The position numbers and the translations under genes were made by a program. Shown piece after piece: positions 19,250 through 28,463 of a stretch of DNA of 64,000 nt. Within the stretch, counting starts at the first letter, position 1. Each line of letters opens with the position of its first letter. The DNA lies in assembly GCA_014236755.1 (NCBI GenBank), contig JACCKY010000006.1, forward strand, positions 27,012 through 91,011, given 5' to 3'. The stretch comes from Candidatus Petromonas tenebris. GTDB taxonomy: Bacteria; Bacillota; Clostridia; Peptostreptococcales; Caminicellaceae. Under the pieces are notes generated by a model. The model searched no databases and was not told the DNA's origin. It worked only from the letters and a program-made list of their open reading frames with translations.

Positions 19250-21649
19250 CTAATCTTCTTTATCCCCTTCTGATTCTTCAGCAAGCTCCTTAAGTCTTTT
19301 ATTTACTAAATAATGTATAGTTCCCTCAGGGTAATTACCCTTTTCATCTTTCTTTCCAGCAGGTATTCCTGTAAGAATTTCTATACCTTCATCTATAGTC
19401 TTAACTGAATATATATGGAACTTCCCTTCTTTAACTGCCTGAACTACTTCATCCTTTAACATTAAATTCTTTACATTTTGATGAGGTATCATAACACCTT
19501 GGTTTCCAGTTAGTCCCTTTAGCTTGCAAACCTTAAAGAAACCTTCTATTTTTTCATTTACTCCTCCAATAGGCTGTATTTCACCTCTTTGATTGACTGA
19601 CCCTGTTACAGCTATATATTGTCTTATAGGAACCTTAGCTATACTTGAAAGGATCGCATATAGCTCAGTACTGGAAGCACTGTCCCCATCTACACCTGAA
19701 TAAAGCTGTTCAAAAACTATACTTGCAGATAAAGCCATCGGCTTATCCTGTGCATATTTATATCCCAAGTATCCACTTATTATCATAACACCTTTATCAT
19801 GAATCTTTCCGCTAGTCTTTACTTCTCTTTCAATGTTTATGATTCCAGCCTTACCTCTATATGTTGCTACGGTTATCTTACTTGGTTTTCCAAACTTATA
19901 TTCACCAGTACCTGTAACCGCCAGACCGTTTATTTCTCCTATTTTTTCTCCTTCAACATCTATGAGGTAGTCACCTGCGTCGAACATTTCAAGTATTTTT
20001 TCCTCATATTTATTATTTCTAAATATCTTTTCAGCTATCGCCTTTTCAATATGCTTTACCGTTACTATATCACTTCCATCTGCTTCTGCCCAGCTGTCAG
20101 CTTCATATAATATTTCTACTATTTGATTAAATCGAGAGCTTAGTTTATTTTGACTATCAGCCAGTCTGGAACTATATTCTACCACCCTTCCAACGGCATC
20201 CCTGTCAAAGTGTCTTAAATCTTCCTTTTCACAATGGGTTGCTATAAATCTTGCCATTTTTAAAATATTTTCTTCATCTCTACCCATTTCAATATCAAAA
20301 TCTGCCATGATTTTGAAGAGTTTTTTGAACTCTTCATCATAATTATAGAGTAGAAAGTAAGTATAAGGATCTCCTATAAGTATTACCTTTAAATCGAGAG
20401 GGATAGGTTGGGGTTTAAGGCTAGTAGTAATTACATAACCAAGCTGTTTTCCTAAACTTTCAATGTTTACTTCATCAGTAATAAGGGCCCGCTTCAATCC
20501 CTGCCAAGCAAATGGATTTGTAAGTAAATCCTTAACCTGAAGCACCAGATAGCCCCCATTAGCTTCATGAAGCACTCCCGGTTTTATCTGTGTAAAATCA
20601 GTTTTCATAACTCCCATTTCATTCTTATATTCAACACTTCCTACCAGATTGTAATAGGTAGGATTAGTTTCAAATATTACTGGAGCACATTTTTTTTCGC
20701 TGTTATCAATGAACAGATTTACTTTATATCTTTCAAAAAAGGATGCGGTCGATTTTAGTTGAAACATAGCAAAGGGATTATCGCTCACATCATCAGTATC
20801 CTTTTTAAACTTATCAAGATTTTCAACTATATCCTCCCTAAGCATATCCAGATACTCATAGATTTTTCTATTATAATTAAACTTTTCCTTTAATTTATTT
20901 ATGTGAAATTTTACCACGTTGCTTGCAGTATCAGCATCCAGTTCCCTTAATTTCTCCCTAAATTCTCCCTCTAAATTTCTAAGTTTATTAAAAAGTTCAA
21001 CCGTTTCTAAGCTCAGTTCATTGGACCTTCTCCTGAGCTCTTCAAACTCCTCGGCAGACAAGTTTCTGTACTCTGATTCACTCATAGGCTGTCCATCTTT
21101 CAATGGTACACTTATTAATCCATTTTTAGTTTGAGTGAATTTAAATCCGTATTTTTCAGCTACTTCATTGAGCATATCTATTGTCCTCTGAGTTTTCATC
21201 TCGTACTGTTGTATCAACGCATTTTTCATATTTTCATAATCACGACTTGTAAAAGCCTTTTCAATTTCTTTTTTTAGTTGTTTAATGGTATTTTCCATAT
21301 CCTTAACAAATTCTTTTCCCATTCCCGGCCTGAAATTTAAAGCTATTGGACTGTGCGGATTTTTAAAGTTATATACATAAATCCAATCGTCAGGTATTTT
21401 CTTTTCTTCAGCTTTCTTCTCCGTAATTAATTTTACATAACTATTTCTACCTGTACCACTTTGTCCCGATACGAATATATTATATCCTTTTTTCTTTACA
21501 GATAGTCCGAAATTCAAAGCATGGGCTGCTCTCTCCTGTCCTATAATTCCCTGCAGCGGTTTTAAATCTGAAGTATTTTTAAAATTCAAACAATCAATGT
21601 CGCATTTTTTCTTTAGTCTTTCAACAGGTACTTTATATTTTTCCAACAT
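19250..21649 (-). CDS. Lon-like ATP-dependent protease (AAA_32 type)
   Basis: Serine-lysine protease of 799 residues in the S16 class. The N-terminal AAA module has Walker A GQSGTGRNS at 62-70, where the usual lysine is arginine. As I recall, this substitution is common in this subfamily. A coiled-coil insertion covers ~130-290. The C-terminal protease domain has DGDSASSTELYAIL (catalytic serine) and GGVNEKIEGFFKVCK (catalytic lysine). The role is quality control or regulatory proteolysis. It stands alone with its own terminator and divergent surroundings. Confidence 0.9.
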   Translation of the reverse strand: MLEKYKVPVERLKKKCDIDCLNFKNTSDLKPLQGIIGQERAAHALNFGLSVKKKGYNIFVSGQSGTGRNSYVKLITEKKAEEKKIPDDWIYVYNFKNPHSPIALNFRPGMGKEFVKDMENTIKQLKKEIEKAFTSRDYENMKNALIQQYEMKTQRTIDMLNEVAEKYGFKFTQTKNGLISVPLKDGQPMSESEYRNLSAEEFEELRRRSNELSLETVELFNKLRNLEGEFREKLRELDADTASNVVKFHINKLKEKFNYNRKIYEYLDMLREDIVENLDKFKKDTDDVSDNPFAMFQLKSTASFFERYKVNLFIDNSEKKCAPVIFETNPTYYNLVGSVEYKNEMGVMKTDFTQIKPGVLHEANGGYLVLQVKDLLTNPFAWQGLKRALITDEVNIESLGKQLGYVITTSLKPQPIPLDLKVILIGDPYTYFLLYNYDEEFKKLFKIMADFDIEMGRDEENILKMARFIATHCEKEDLRHFDRDAVGRVVEYSSRLADSQNKLSSRFNQIVEILYEADSWAEADGSDIVTVKHIEKAIAEKIFRNNKYEEKILEMFDAGDYLIDVEGEKIGEINGLAVTGTGEYKFGKPSKITVATYRGKAGIINIEREVKTSGKIHDKGVMIISGYLGYKYAQDKPMALSASIVFEQLYSGVDGDSASSTELYAILSSIAKVPIRQYIAVTGSVNQRGEIQPIGGVNEKIEGFFKVCKLKGLTGNQGVMIPHQNVKNLMLKDEVVQAVKEGKFHIYSVKTIDEGIEILTGIPAGKKDEKGNYPEGTIHYLVNKRLKELAEESEGDKED

Positions 21650-21900
21650 ATCTTACTCACTCCCCTTTTACTGTTGTGTTATAAATTCATATACCCTTTT
21701 CCTTTTTTCATATTCAATTTATCTTAGTAGTTTCATAACTTTTTTGTCACTATGTATAATATTAGCAATAAACGCCATAAAAATTATTTTATTATTTTAA
21801 TTATTCTTTGTAGTTTATACCATTTTTTATCGATATATTTATAGTTTGTTATATAATTTTTGTATATCCTATTAATGCAAATGATAAAGGGAGTGAATTT

Positions 21901-22095
21901 ATGGGAGCTAAAGGACATAATGCTTTATTAAAATTGAAGGTTATTTAAAGGATATACTTGATGAAGACATTATAGTATCAATTTACGAGCAGAGGAAATA
22001 AGAAAGCTTTCAGATGAGACCAAAAGAGCTATAGGCAATATTAAGGATATAGCGTACATGGCAAGAGAATTTCAAAAATTGACCTCTCCTACATA
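21901..22095 (+). pseudogene. Decayed methyl-accepting chemotaxis protein
   Basis: AAAGGGAG and ATG open a frame, MGAKGHNALLKL, that shifts after a dozen codons; the next frame reads EGYLKDILDEDIIVSIYEQR. It then jumps to AEEIRKLSDETKRAIGNIK, the signalling-domain hairpin signature of chemoreceptors, followed by AREFQKLTSPTYKK. The beginning and end of a receptor gene therefore survive around a large deletion. A terminator and repeat copy C follow directly. Receptor identity rests mainly on the EIRKLSDETKRAI segment. Confidence 0.65.
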
Positions 22096-22100
22096 TAAAA

Positions 22101-22149
22101 AGCTAATATTATTACTTTTATGCAGTAATGATATTAGCTATTATTTTTG
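22101..22149 (+). terminator. Terminator of the chemoreceptor remnant
   Basis: AGCTAATAT ... ATATTAGCT long hairpin followed by TATTTTTG. Repeat copy C begins three bases later. Confidence 0.75.
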
Positions 22150-22151
22150 TC

Positions 22152-22420
22152 TAGGAGTTCAAACATTTTTTGAAAAAAATTGTAGGTATAAAACAAAGTA
22201 AATTCAAGAGATGCAAGAAATTACAAACTTTCACCAGTTAAATATTAAAAAGGCTAACAGCTAACTGCTGACCGCTCATGTCAAAAAGGTGACAGGTGAC
22301 GGGCTACAGGAAAGACCCTAAAGAACGGCCAGGATTTGCCAAGAGCCAAGAGCTAAGAACTAATTAGGGCTACCAACTACTAACTACGAACTAACAAAGC
22401 GTCGCCAGACGCTTTGTTTT
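22152..22420 (-). repeat. Heptamer-based dispersed repeat, copy C (full length)
   Basis: Begins TAGGAGTTCAAAC and ends in a perfect 11-base-pair hairpin (AACAAAGCGTC / GACGCTTTGTT) eight bases from the phoU stop codon. It is nearly colinear with copy F in reverse orientation and keeps the central block missing from copies A and B. Degenerate heptamers (GCTAACA, GCTAACT, GCTGACC; GGTGACA, GGTGACG) run through the middle. Confidence 0.92.
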
Positions 22421-22427
22421 CATAGGA

Positions 22428-23081
22428 TTAGTTAATTTCTACCTTTTTGCCATCTACCATATATATTATTTTTTCGCAAATGTTGGTTATGTGGTCAGCC
22501 ATTCTTTCAATATATCTGCCTACAAATAAAAATTTAGTTCCCTGGTTAATATATCTGCTATCCTCATGTATCATCATTAATATTTCTGTATATATATCGT
22601 GATATAAATTATCAATCAATTCATCATCTTCCCCTACTCTACGAGCAAGCTGGGAGTCTTCATCCATAAAGCTCCTTTTTGTATTTACAAGCATATCTTT
22701 AACTATATCCCTCATTTTTGGAATATCTATCAAAGGTTTTATATGTTCTTCATTACCAATCTTTATAGTTTCTTTAGAGATATTAACACAAAAATCTCCT
22801 ACTCTCTCTAAATCAGTTATTATCTTAGCTATTGAAAATATGACTCTTAAGTCCTTCGCCATAGGTTGTTGAAGGGCAATAAGTTCTATAGTCTTTTCTT
22901 CTATTTCAAACATATATTGATCTATTCTATCGTCTAGTTTTATAACTTCCCTTGCAAGATTTACATCTTTATTGATTAATGATTCTACAGATTTATCGAT
23001 TAGCTCCTCTACACCCTCAAACATTTTAACTACTTCTTTTTTCAGTTCTTTTAAAGCTGATTCAAAACCATCTCTACCCAT
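22428..23081 (-). CDS. phoU: Phosphate transport system regulator PhoU
   Basis: Cytoplasmic regulator of the Pst transporter and PhoR signalling, 217 residues forming two three-helix bundles. Family motifs are LDDRIDQYMFEIEEKTIELI and GRYIERMADHITNICE, holding the acidic metal-binding positions. It is last of the pst cluster, about 150 bases after pstB. It starts at ATG behind AGGAGG. Confidence 0.95.
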   Translation of the reverse strand: MGRDGFESALKELKKEVVKMFEGVEELIDKSVESLINKDVNLAREVIKLDDRIDQYMFEIEEKTIELIALQQPMAKDLRVIFSIAKIITDLERVGDFCVNISKETIKIGNEEHIKPLIDIPKMRDIVKDMLVNTKRSFMDEDSQLARRVGEDDELIDNLYHDIYTEILMMIHEDSRYINQGTKFLFVGRYIERMADHITNICEKIIYMVDGKKVEIN

Positions 23082-23231
23082 TCATTAGCCTCCTTAACTT
23101 TTAATGGTAATATCCAAATTCTTACATGCAATATCTATAATGCCATATATAATTCTATTTATAATTGGATAAGATTATCACTAAAATATAATTTTTCAAA
23201 ATCAACTCCACACTATTATTACTGTGTGACT

Positions 23232-23987
23232 TTAACCAAATCTACCGGTAATATAATCTTCTGTCCTTTGATCCTTTGGAGTAGTAAATATTGTGCTTGT
23301 AGGTCCAAATTCTACTAGTTCTCCCATAAGGAAAAAGGCAGTATTGTCTGATATTCTTGCCGCCTGCTGCATTGAATGTGTAACGATTACAATAGTATAA
23401 TCTTTTTTCAAAGTTTCTATCAGATTTTCAATTTTAGAAGTAGCTATTGGATCTAATGCTGAAGTAGGCTCGTCCATTAATATAACCTCCGGCTCCATGG
23501 CAATAGCTCTAGCTATACACAGCCTCTGCTGCTGTCCACCTGACAATTCCCATGCGGATTTGTTTAATCTATCCTTAACTTCATCCCAAAGAGCAGCACC
23601 ACGAAGACTTTTTTCTACAATTTCATCCAATTGTTTCTTATTTCTTATTCCATGCCTTTTAGGTCCATATACTATATTTTCGTAGATAGACTTTGGAAAT
23701 GGATTTGGTTTTTGGAAAACCATTCCTACTTTTTTTCTGAGTTCTTCAACTTCTATTTTTTTTGAATATATATCTTCACCATCCAACAGGATTTCTCCTT
23801 CTACCTTAGTATTTTCAATCAAATCATTCATCCTGTTTAATGTCCTTATGAAGGTCGATTTACCACATCCTGAAGGTCCTATTAGTGCAGTAACCTTTTT
23901 TCTTTCAATATCCATATTTATATCCATTAGTGCCTTAAAGTCTCCATAATAAAAATTCAAATCTCTAATTTGCATCTTTACTTTCAT
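23232..23987 (-). CDS. pstB: Phosphate ABC transporter ATP-binding protein PstB
   Basis: ATPase of the high-affinity phosphate importer, 251 residues, full family length. Walker [20 protein letters not shown], signature [17 protein letters not shown], Walker [14 protein letters not shown] and switch [13 protein letters not shown] are present. Starts at ATG after GGGAGG, 12 bases downstream of pstA. Confidence 0.97.
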   Translation of the reverse strand: MKVKMQIRDLNFYYGDFKALMDINMDIERKKVTALIGPSGCGKSTFIRTLNRMNDLIENTKVEGEILLDGEDIYSKKIEVEELRKKVGMVFQKPNPFPKSIYENIVYGPKRHGIRNKKQLDEIVEKSLRGAALWDEVKDRLNKSAWELSGGQQQRLCIARAIAMEPEVILMDEPTSALDPIATSKIENLIETLKKDYTIVIVTHSMQQAARISDNTAFFLMGELVEFGPTSTIFTTPKDQRTEDYITGRFG

Positions 23988-23999
23988 ATTTTATCCTCC

Positions 24000-24854
24000 C
24001 TAGACTTTAATTCTATCCTGATACTTATTCCTAAGTAAAATAGCTGTTAAATTTATAAATATCAAAACTATAAGTAAAACAATTATACCTGCTGCAGCAA
24101 CGCCTTGGAATTCTCTTTGAGGCATAGTAGCCCAAGTAAATATTTGAAGTGGCAAAGTAGTAAATTCATCAAATGGTGTTTGTGGAGTAAACCATATGGC
24201 AGCTGCACCACCTACTACAACCAAAGGAGCTGCTTCACCTATGGCTCTTGATACTGCAAGTATTGTCCCAGTAAGGATTCCCGGCATAGAATAAGGAAGA
24301 ATGACCTCTCTTATAGTCTCCCACTTAGTTGCACCTAATGCGTAAGATGCCTCTTTTAGATTATGTGGAACAGTCTTGATAGCTTCCTGGGAAGCAACGA
24401 TAATTATCGGTAATATAAGCAATGCCATAGTAATGGCTCCTGAAATAATTGTTCTCCCAAATCCTAGAGCACGAACAAATATAGCCAAACCTAATATACC
24501 ATATACTATTGATGGTACCCCTGCAAGATTACTGATATTAACCTTAATTAAATCATTTAATTTATTTTTTGATGCATATTCCTCAAGATATATAGCACCA
24601 CAAACTCCTAAAGGAAAAGCTATTATAATAGTGAAAACAATAATCCAAAGTGATCCGAATATTGCTGCCTTTATTCCTGCTTTACTTGCAAATCTGGAAG
24701 TATAATTAGTTAAAAATTTTACGTTTAAATAAGGGAGTCCTTTTTTAAAGGTATCAATAAATAAAACTGCCAACATCAATATGCTAAACAATATACAACA
24801 TACCAATATTCCATGGAAAATTCTGTTCGCATTTTTTCTTTTCCCCAAGTTCAT
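24000..24854 (-). CDS. pstA: Phosphate ABC transporter permease PstA
   Basis: Integral membrane subunit, 284 residues, six predicted membrane segments. The coupling loop is EASYALGATKWETIREVILP, followed by GTILAVSRAIGEAAPLV, both typical of PstA. Its ATG overlaps the pstC stop codon (TAATG), so the two permease halves are translationally coupled. Confidence 0.95.
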   Translation of the reverse strand: MNLGKRKNANRIFHGILVCCILFSILMLAVLFIDTFKKGLPYLNVKFLTNYTSRFASKAGIKAAIFGSLWIIVFTIIIAFPLGVCGAIYLEEYASKNKLNDLIKVNISNLAGVPSIVYGILGLAIFVRALGFGRTIISGAITMALLILPIIIVASQEAIKTVPHNLKEASYALGATKWETIREVILPYSMPGILTGTILAVSRAIGEAAPLVVVGGAAAIWFTPQTPFDEFTTLPLQIFTWATMPQREFQGVAAAGIIVLLIVLIFINLTAILLRNKYQDRIKV

Positions 24855-25798
24855 TAATAATCCTCCTTAAATCTATTAACAATATATCTCGAAAGCAGGT
24901 TCATTGAAAGAGTAATTACAAATAATAACATAGCAACCGCAAATAAACTTTGGGCTTCAATACTTCCTTGAACTACGTCCCCTTGACTTATTTGGACTAT
25001 GAAACCTGTCATTGTTTGAATACTTTCAAGGGGATTTAATGTAAGCTTTGGAGTTGAACCTGCAGCCAGAGCAACAATCATTGTTTCCCCTATTGCCCTA
25101 GATATTGCTAATATAAAGGAAGCTACTATGCCAGAAAATGCAGCTGGTATTACAACGCCATATACAACCTCCAGTTTGGTAAGTCCCAAAGCATAGGCTC
25201 CCTCTCTCAAACTATTGGGTACAGCTTTCATTGAATCTTCACTTAATGATAAAACCATTGGAATCGTCATTACTCCTACTGCGATTGACGCACTGAGTGC
25301 ATTGTATATACTTGCTTCTGGAAATATTTTTCTTATAAAGGGAGTTATGGTATTAAGTGCAAAATATCCATATACTATTGAAGGGATACCAGCAAGAACT
25401 TCAATTACAGGTTTTACAATCTTTCTGACTTTTTTGTGAGCATATTCGCTAAGATATATAGCACTTAAAAGACCTATGGGTATTGAAATTATTGATGAAA
25501 ATATAACTATCAAAAAAGTACCGGAAATTAACGGAAGTACTCCAAAATGCTGTGGCTTAAAAAGTGGAGTCCATTTTGTTCCTGTTAAAAAGTCTAGTAT
25601 TGGAATATGCTGAAAAAACAGTACACTTTCACTAAACAATGTGATAAATATTGCTACAGTAATAAGAACGGAGACCATTCCAAATCCGAATAACAGATTC
25701 TTAATTATTTTTTCTTTAACTTTCTTTATTCGGATATTCCTGAGAATATCACTTTTGTTTGCATTTTTCTTATTATTTTTAATATTGATACCATTCAT
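24854..25798 (-). CDS. pstC: Phosphate ABC transporter permease PstC
   Basis: Integral membrane subunit, 314 residues. The coupling loop REGAYALGLTKLEVVYGVV and SFILAISRAIGETM are visible. The ATG at 25798 is chosen because GGAGG lies nine bases upstream; a longer frame reaches 25891 but would cross the intergenic terminator hairpin. It pairs with PstA. Confidence 0.95.
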   Translation of the reverse strand: MNGINIKNNKKNANKSDILRNIRIKKVKEKIIKNLLFGFGMVSVLITVAIFITLFSESVLFFQHIPILDFLTGTKWTPLFKPQHFGVLPLISGTFLIVIFSSIISIPIGLLSAIYLSEYAHKKVRKIVKPVIEVLAGIPSIVYGYFALNTITPFIRKIFPEASIYNALSASIAVGVMTIPMVLSLSEDSMKAVPNSLREGAYALGLTKLEVVYGVVIPAAFSGIVASFILAISRAIGETMIVALAAGSTPKLTLNPLESIQTMTGFIVQISQGDVVQGSIEAQSLFAVAMLLFVITLSMNLLSRYIVNRFKEDY

Positions 25799-25829
25799 AA
25801 TATTCCTCCTGATTCTTCCTAAACACGGC

Positions 25830-25856
25830 AATAAAAGGGCAAAAGCCCTTTTATTA
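25830..25856 (-). terminator. Attenuating terminator between pstS and pstC
   Basis: AATAAAAGGGC / GCCCTTTTATT symmetrical hairpin with T-rich flank on the minus strand. Partial termination would keep the binding protein more abundant than the membrane subunits. Confidence 0.75.
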
Positions 25857-25927
25857 CTATTATAATTTAATTCTAATTTCAATGTAAGCATACTTTCAAT
25901 ACAAAACTTAAATATTTTTTAGTTTAA

Positions 25928-26914
25928 TTATTTAAGTCCTAGCTTTTCAAGCGCTTCTTCATATTTAGCTTCAGGCATTTTAACATATCCTGTTTGAGGA
26001 ATTAAGTCTTTACCTTCAGTTAAATAGTACTCAACAAAAGCTTTAACCTGTGGCTTTTCTAAAGACTTCTTGTTTATATAGATAAATAGGGGTCTTGAAA
26101 GTGGTGAATATTCACCTGACTCGATTGTTGCAGGTTCTGGAGCTACTGGACCATTTCCAGCATCTATAGGAACAGCCTTTAACTTGTCTGTATTTTCTGC
26201 ATAGTAAGCATATCCGAAGAATCCTAATGCATACTTGTCTCCTGCTATACCAGTTACAAGTACATTGTCGTCTTCACTAGCAGTATAGTCAGGTCTTATA
26301 TTTCCACTTTCACCATTTATTTCTTCTGTGAAGTAGTCAAATGTTCCTGAGTCAGAACCTGGTCCGTAAAGCTTGATTTCTTCATCTGGCCACTCTGGTC
26401 TTACATCCTTCCAAGTCTTAACCTTACTGTCCTTGTTCCAGATTTTGTTTAACTCTTCTACAGTTAAATAATCTACAAAGTCATTTTGTGGATTTACAAG
26501 AACTGATAATCCGTCAACACCCACTTTAACTTCTACATACTCAATGCCATTTTCTTCAGCTAGCTTCTTCTCTTTATCTTTAATAGGTCTTGAAGCATCA
26601 TTTATATCAGTTTCGTTAACTAAGAACTTTTTAAATCCTCCGCCTGAACCAGAAACTCCTACAGTAATTTTCACTCCTGGATTTGCCTTCTGAAATTCTT
26701 CAGCAACTGCTTGAGTTATAGGAAAAACTGTACTGGAACCGTCAATTGCAATAGAACCTTCCAATTTAGCTTCTTTTTCAGCTGGCTGTTCAGCCGGTTT
26801 ATTTTCTTCACTTTGTTGATCAGTTGTTTTAGAACCACATCCTGCTAAAAGTCCTAGAGATAAGATTGCGATTAATAGAATTGATACTGTTTTCTTTACC
26901 TTGCTAAAGTTCAT
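25928..26914 (-). CDS. pstS: Phosphate-binding lipoprotein PstS
   Basis: Extracellular phosphate-binding lipoprotein, 328 residues. Lipobox LLAGC ends the signal. Phosphate-binding motifs GSSTVFPIT, GSGGGFK and GPGSDSGTFDYF are all present. The ATG at 26914 follows GGGAGAG; the frame open to 26971 lacks a site. First gene of pstSCAB-phoU, directly behind a triple PhoP-type box. Confidence 0.96.
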   Translation of the reverse strand: MNFSKVKKTVSILLIAILSLGLLAGCGSKTTDQQSEENKPAEQPAEKEAKLEGSIAIDGSSTVFPITQAVAEEFQKANPGVKITVGVSGSGGGFKKFLVNETDINDASRPIKDKEKKLAEENGIEYVEVKVGVDGLSVLVNPQNDFVDYLTVEELNKIWNKDSKVKTWKDVRPEWPDEEIKLYGPGSDSGTFDYFTEEINGESGNIRPDYTASEDDNVLVTGIAGDKYALGFFGYAYYAENTDKLKAVPIDAGNGPVAPEPATIESGEYSPLSRPLFIYINKKSLEKPQVKAFVEYYLTEGKDLIPQTGYVKMPEAKYEEALEKLGLK

Positions 26915-26998
26915 AAAAACTCTCCCTTCAGATTTTTTATATATTCTTAAAGTACATAAATAAAATATCATTATTTTTCCCTCTGTTTGTTATGCCAT

Positions 26999-27026
26999 TG
27001 TTAACTGAATGTTAAATTCATGTTAA
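26999..27026 (-). promoter_or_regulatory. PhoP (Pho) box of the pst operon
   Basis: On the minus strand three perfect TTAACA hexamers are spaced by exactly five bases each (11-base period). This matches the direct-repeat site bound by PhoP response regulators in Firmicutes. It ends 85 bases upstream of pstS. Confidence 0.88.
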
Positions 27027-27211
27027 GCAGAGATTGTTTATTTCTTCTTTAAGGTCTAAAACTTCATTGTGGCCTTTCTTCGCTATGCCAAAGGTTTCTC
27101 TGGACTTTTTACTCAGTACCTCTATTTGATTCAATCTTTATAATTGCCAGTCTTTTTTAAAAAACTAACTATTTCTTTAGGTGCCTTAATTTCTCTAAAA
27201 AGCCGACTCAT
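27018..27211 (-). pseudogene. Short broken ORF upstream of pstS
   Basis: A minus-strand frame from ATG at 27211 (MSRLFREIKAPKEIVSFLK) stops at TGA. A second frame from 27134 continues with SKKSRETFGIAKKGHNEVL and LKEEINN, ending inside the Pho box. The hydrophilic helical composition looks protein-derived but I do not recognise a family. Confidence 0.3.
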
Positions 27212-27321
27212 CTTTTGTTTAAATCCTATGTTCTTTCCTCATGTTTTTATAAAATTTAAAAAATTATCAATAACACACGATTATATTATCTTAATTTTGT
27301 TTTAATTTTAAATAAACTTCA

Positions 27322-27346
27322 CGTTAACTTTATGTTAAAATGTTAA
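27322..27346 (-). promoter_or_regulatory. Distal TTAACA/TTAACG cluster
   Basis: Three further TTAAC-type hexamers (minus strand) occur here, two of them 11 bases apart and the third 8 bases on. This could be a second PhoP site for pstS 400 bases away, or a leftover. Confidence 0.4.
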
Positions 27347-27361
27347 ACAATGGTTTCGCCA

Positions 27362-27482
27362 GGACAAAGACATCTCCGACCCTTTGTTAGTTCTTAGCTC
27401 TTGGCAAATCCAGATCATTCTTTAGGGTTTTTCCTGTCACCTTTTTCTGCCATGATCCATTAACTATTAGTCATAAACTCTT
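27362..27482 (+). repeat. Heptamer-based repeat, degenerate copy D
   Basis: Recognisable segments of copy F in order: a decayed end hairpin (GGACAAAGAC...CCTTTGTTAG), TTAGCTCTTGGCAAATCC, TTCTTTAGGG, CCTGTCACCTTTTT and GCCATGA. Several internal blocks are missing. Confidence 0.75.
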
Positions 27483-27487
27483 TTTTC

Positions 27488-27520
27488 AAAAAAAATAAGA
27501 TGACTTTTGCCATCTTATCC
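27488..27520 (-). terminator. Terminator of the ilv operon
   Basis: ATAAGATGG / TCATCTTAT hairpin followed on the minus strand by eight Ts, just beyond ilvE. Confidence 0.85.
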
Positions 27521-27538
27521 TCTAAATTTGATCAAATA

Positions 27539-28462
27539 TTAGACCTTTTGATACACAGGTGTACAAAAATGTGCATATTTTGGATTCTTACCGGTAGTAA
27601 TATTGAAAAATAGCTCCTTTACCTTTCTACAAACTTCTCCCGGCTTACCATCTCCAATCTTTCTATTATCTATTTCTACAATAGGGGTTACTTCCATAGC
27701 CGTTCCGCTAAAGAAGGCTTCTTTTGCTGAATAAAGCTCAGTTCTGGATATGCTTCTTTCTACTACTTCTATGCCCAGCTCTTCCTTAGCTAGGGTCATA
27801 ACTGTATTCCTTGTAATTCCTTCTAAAATATTATCAGAAGGAGGTGGAGTAATCAGCTTTCCATTCTTGTATATAAATATGTTTTCTCCCGGTCCCTCAC
27901 AAACATGGCCGTCATCAGTAAGTAGTATGGCTTCATCGTATCCATTCTGAAGAGCTTCAAGGGAGGCAAGGGCTGAATTTAGATATCCCCCTGTAGGTTT
28001 AGTTCTTGCGGGTATCATATTGTCGGATATACGTCTCCAGGAAGATATACATGCTCTAAAGGCTTCCTTCCCTGCAAAGTTACCCATGGGCTGACAATAA
28101 ATTAAAAGACGATTATCATCATCTTTAAGAGTAGGATATAGTTCATCTGAACCCTTATAAGCTACAGGTCGTATGTATACGGTAGTTCTAAAATCATTTT
28201 TCTTTAGTAGCTTCACGGTCCAATCACAGAGTTCCTCAACTGTATATGGAATATCTATATATAGAGCTCTACAGGATTGTAACAATCTTTCATAGTGTTC
28301 CTTTAACCTAAACCCGTATAATTGCCCGGTATCATCATCCCAATAGGCTCTAATTCCTTCGAAACATCCCAGACCGTAGTTAAAAGCCTTACACCTTATA
28401 CTGATGGTCACCTCTTCTTCTTTAACTATTTTCCCTTGATAGAATACATAAGAATTGTTCAT
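27539..28462 (-). CDS. ilvE: Branched-chain amino acid aminotransferase
   Basis: PLP-dependent class IV aminotransferase, 307 residues, last step of valine, leucine and isoleucine synthesis. The opening has FNYGLGCFEGIRAYW. The PLP lysine is expected in the segment ARTKPTGGYLNSALA. The catalytic-region end GTAMEVTPIVEIDNRKIGDG is present. It is the last gene of ilvN-ilvC-ilvB-ilvE, one base after the ilvB stop. Confidence 0.92.
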   Translation of the reverse strand: MNNSYVFYQGKIVKEEEVTISIRCKAFNYGLGCFEGIRAYWDDDTGQLYGFRLKEHYERLLQSCRALYIDIPYTVEELCDWTVKLLKKNDFRTTVYIRPVAYKGSDELYPTLKDDDNRLLIYCQPMGNFAGKEAFRACISSWRRISDNMIPARTKPTGGYLNSALASLEALQNGYDEAILLTDDGHVCEGPGENIFIYKNGKLITPPPSDNILEGITRNTVMTLAKEELGIEVVERSISRTELYSAKEAFFSGTAMEVTPIVEIDNRKIGDGKPGEVCRKVKELFFNITTGKNPKYAHFCTPVYQKV

Positions 28463-28463
28463 T

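Noticed and set aside
19047..19253. 68-codon plus-strand ORF after the iron transporter
   Set aside because: It overlaps the terminator of the Lon-like gene, has aromatic-rich AT-biased composition and lacks a Shine-Dalgarno site.
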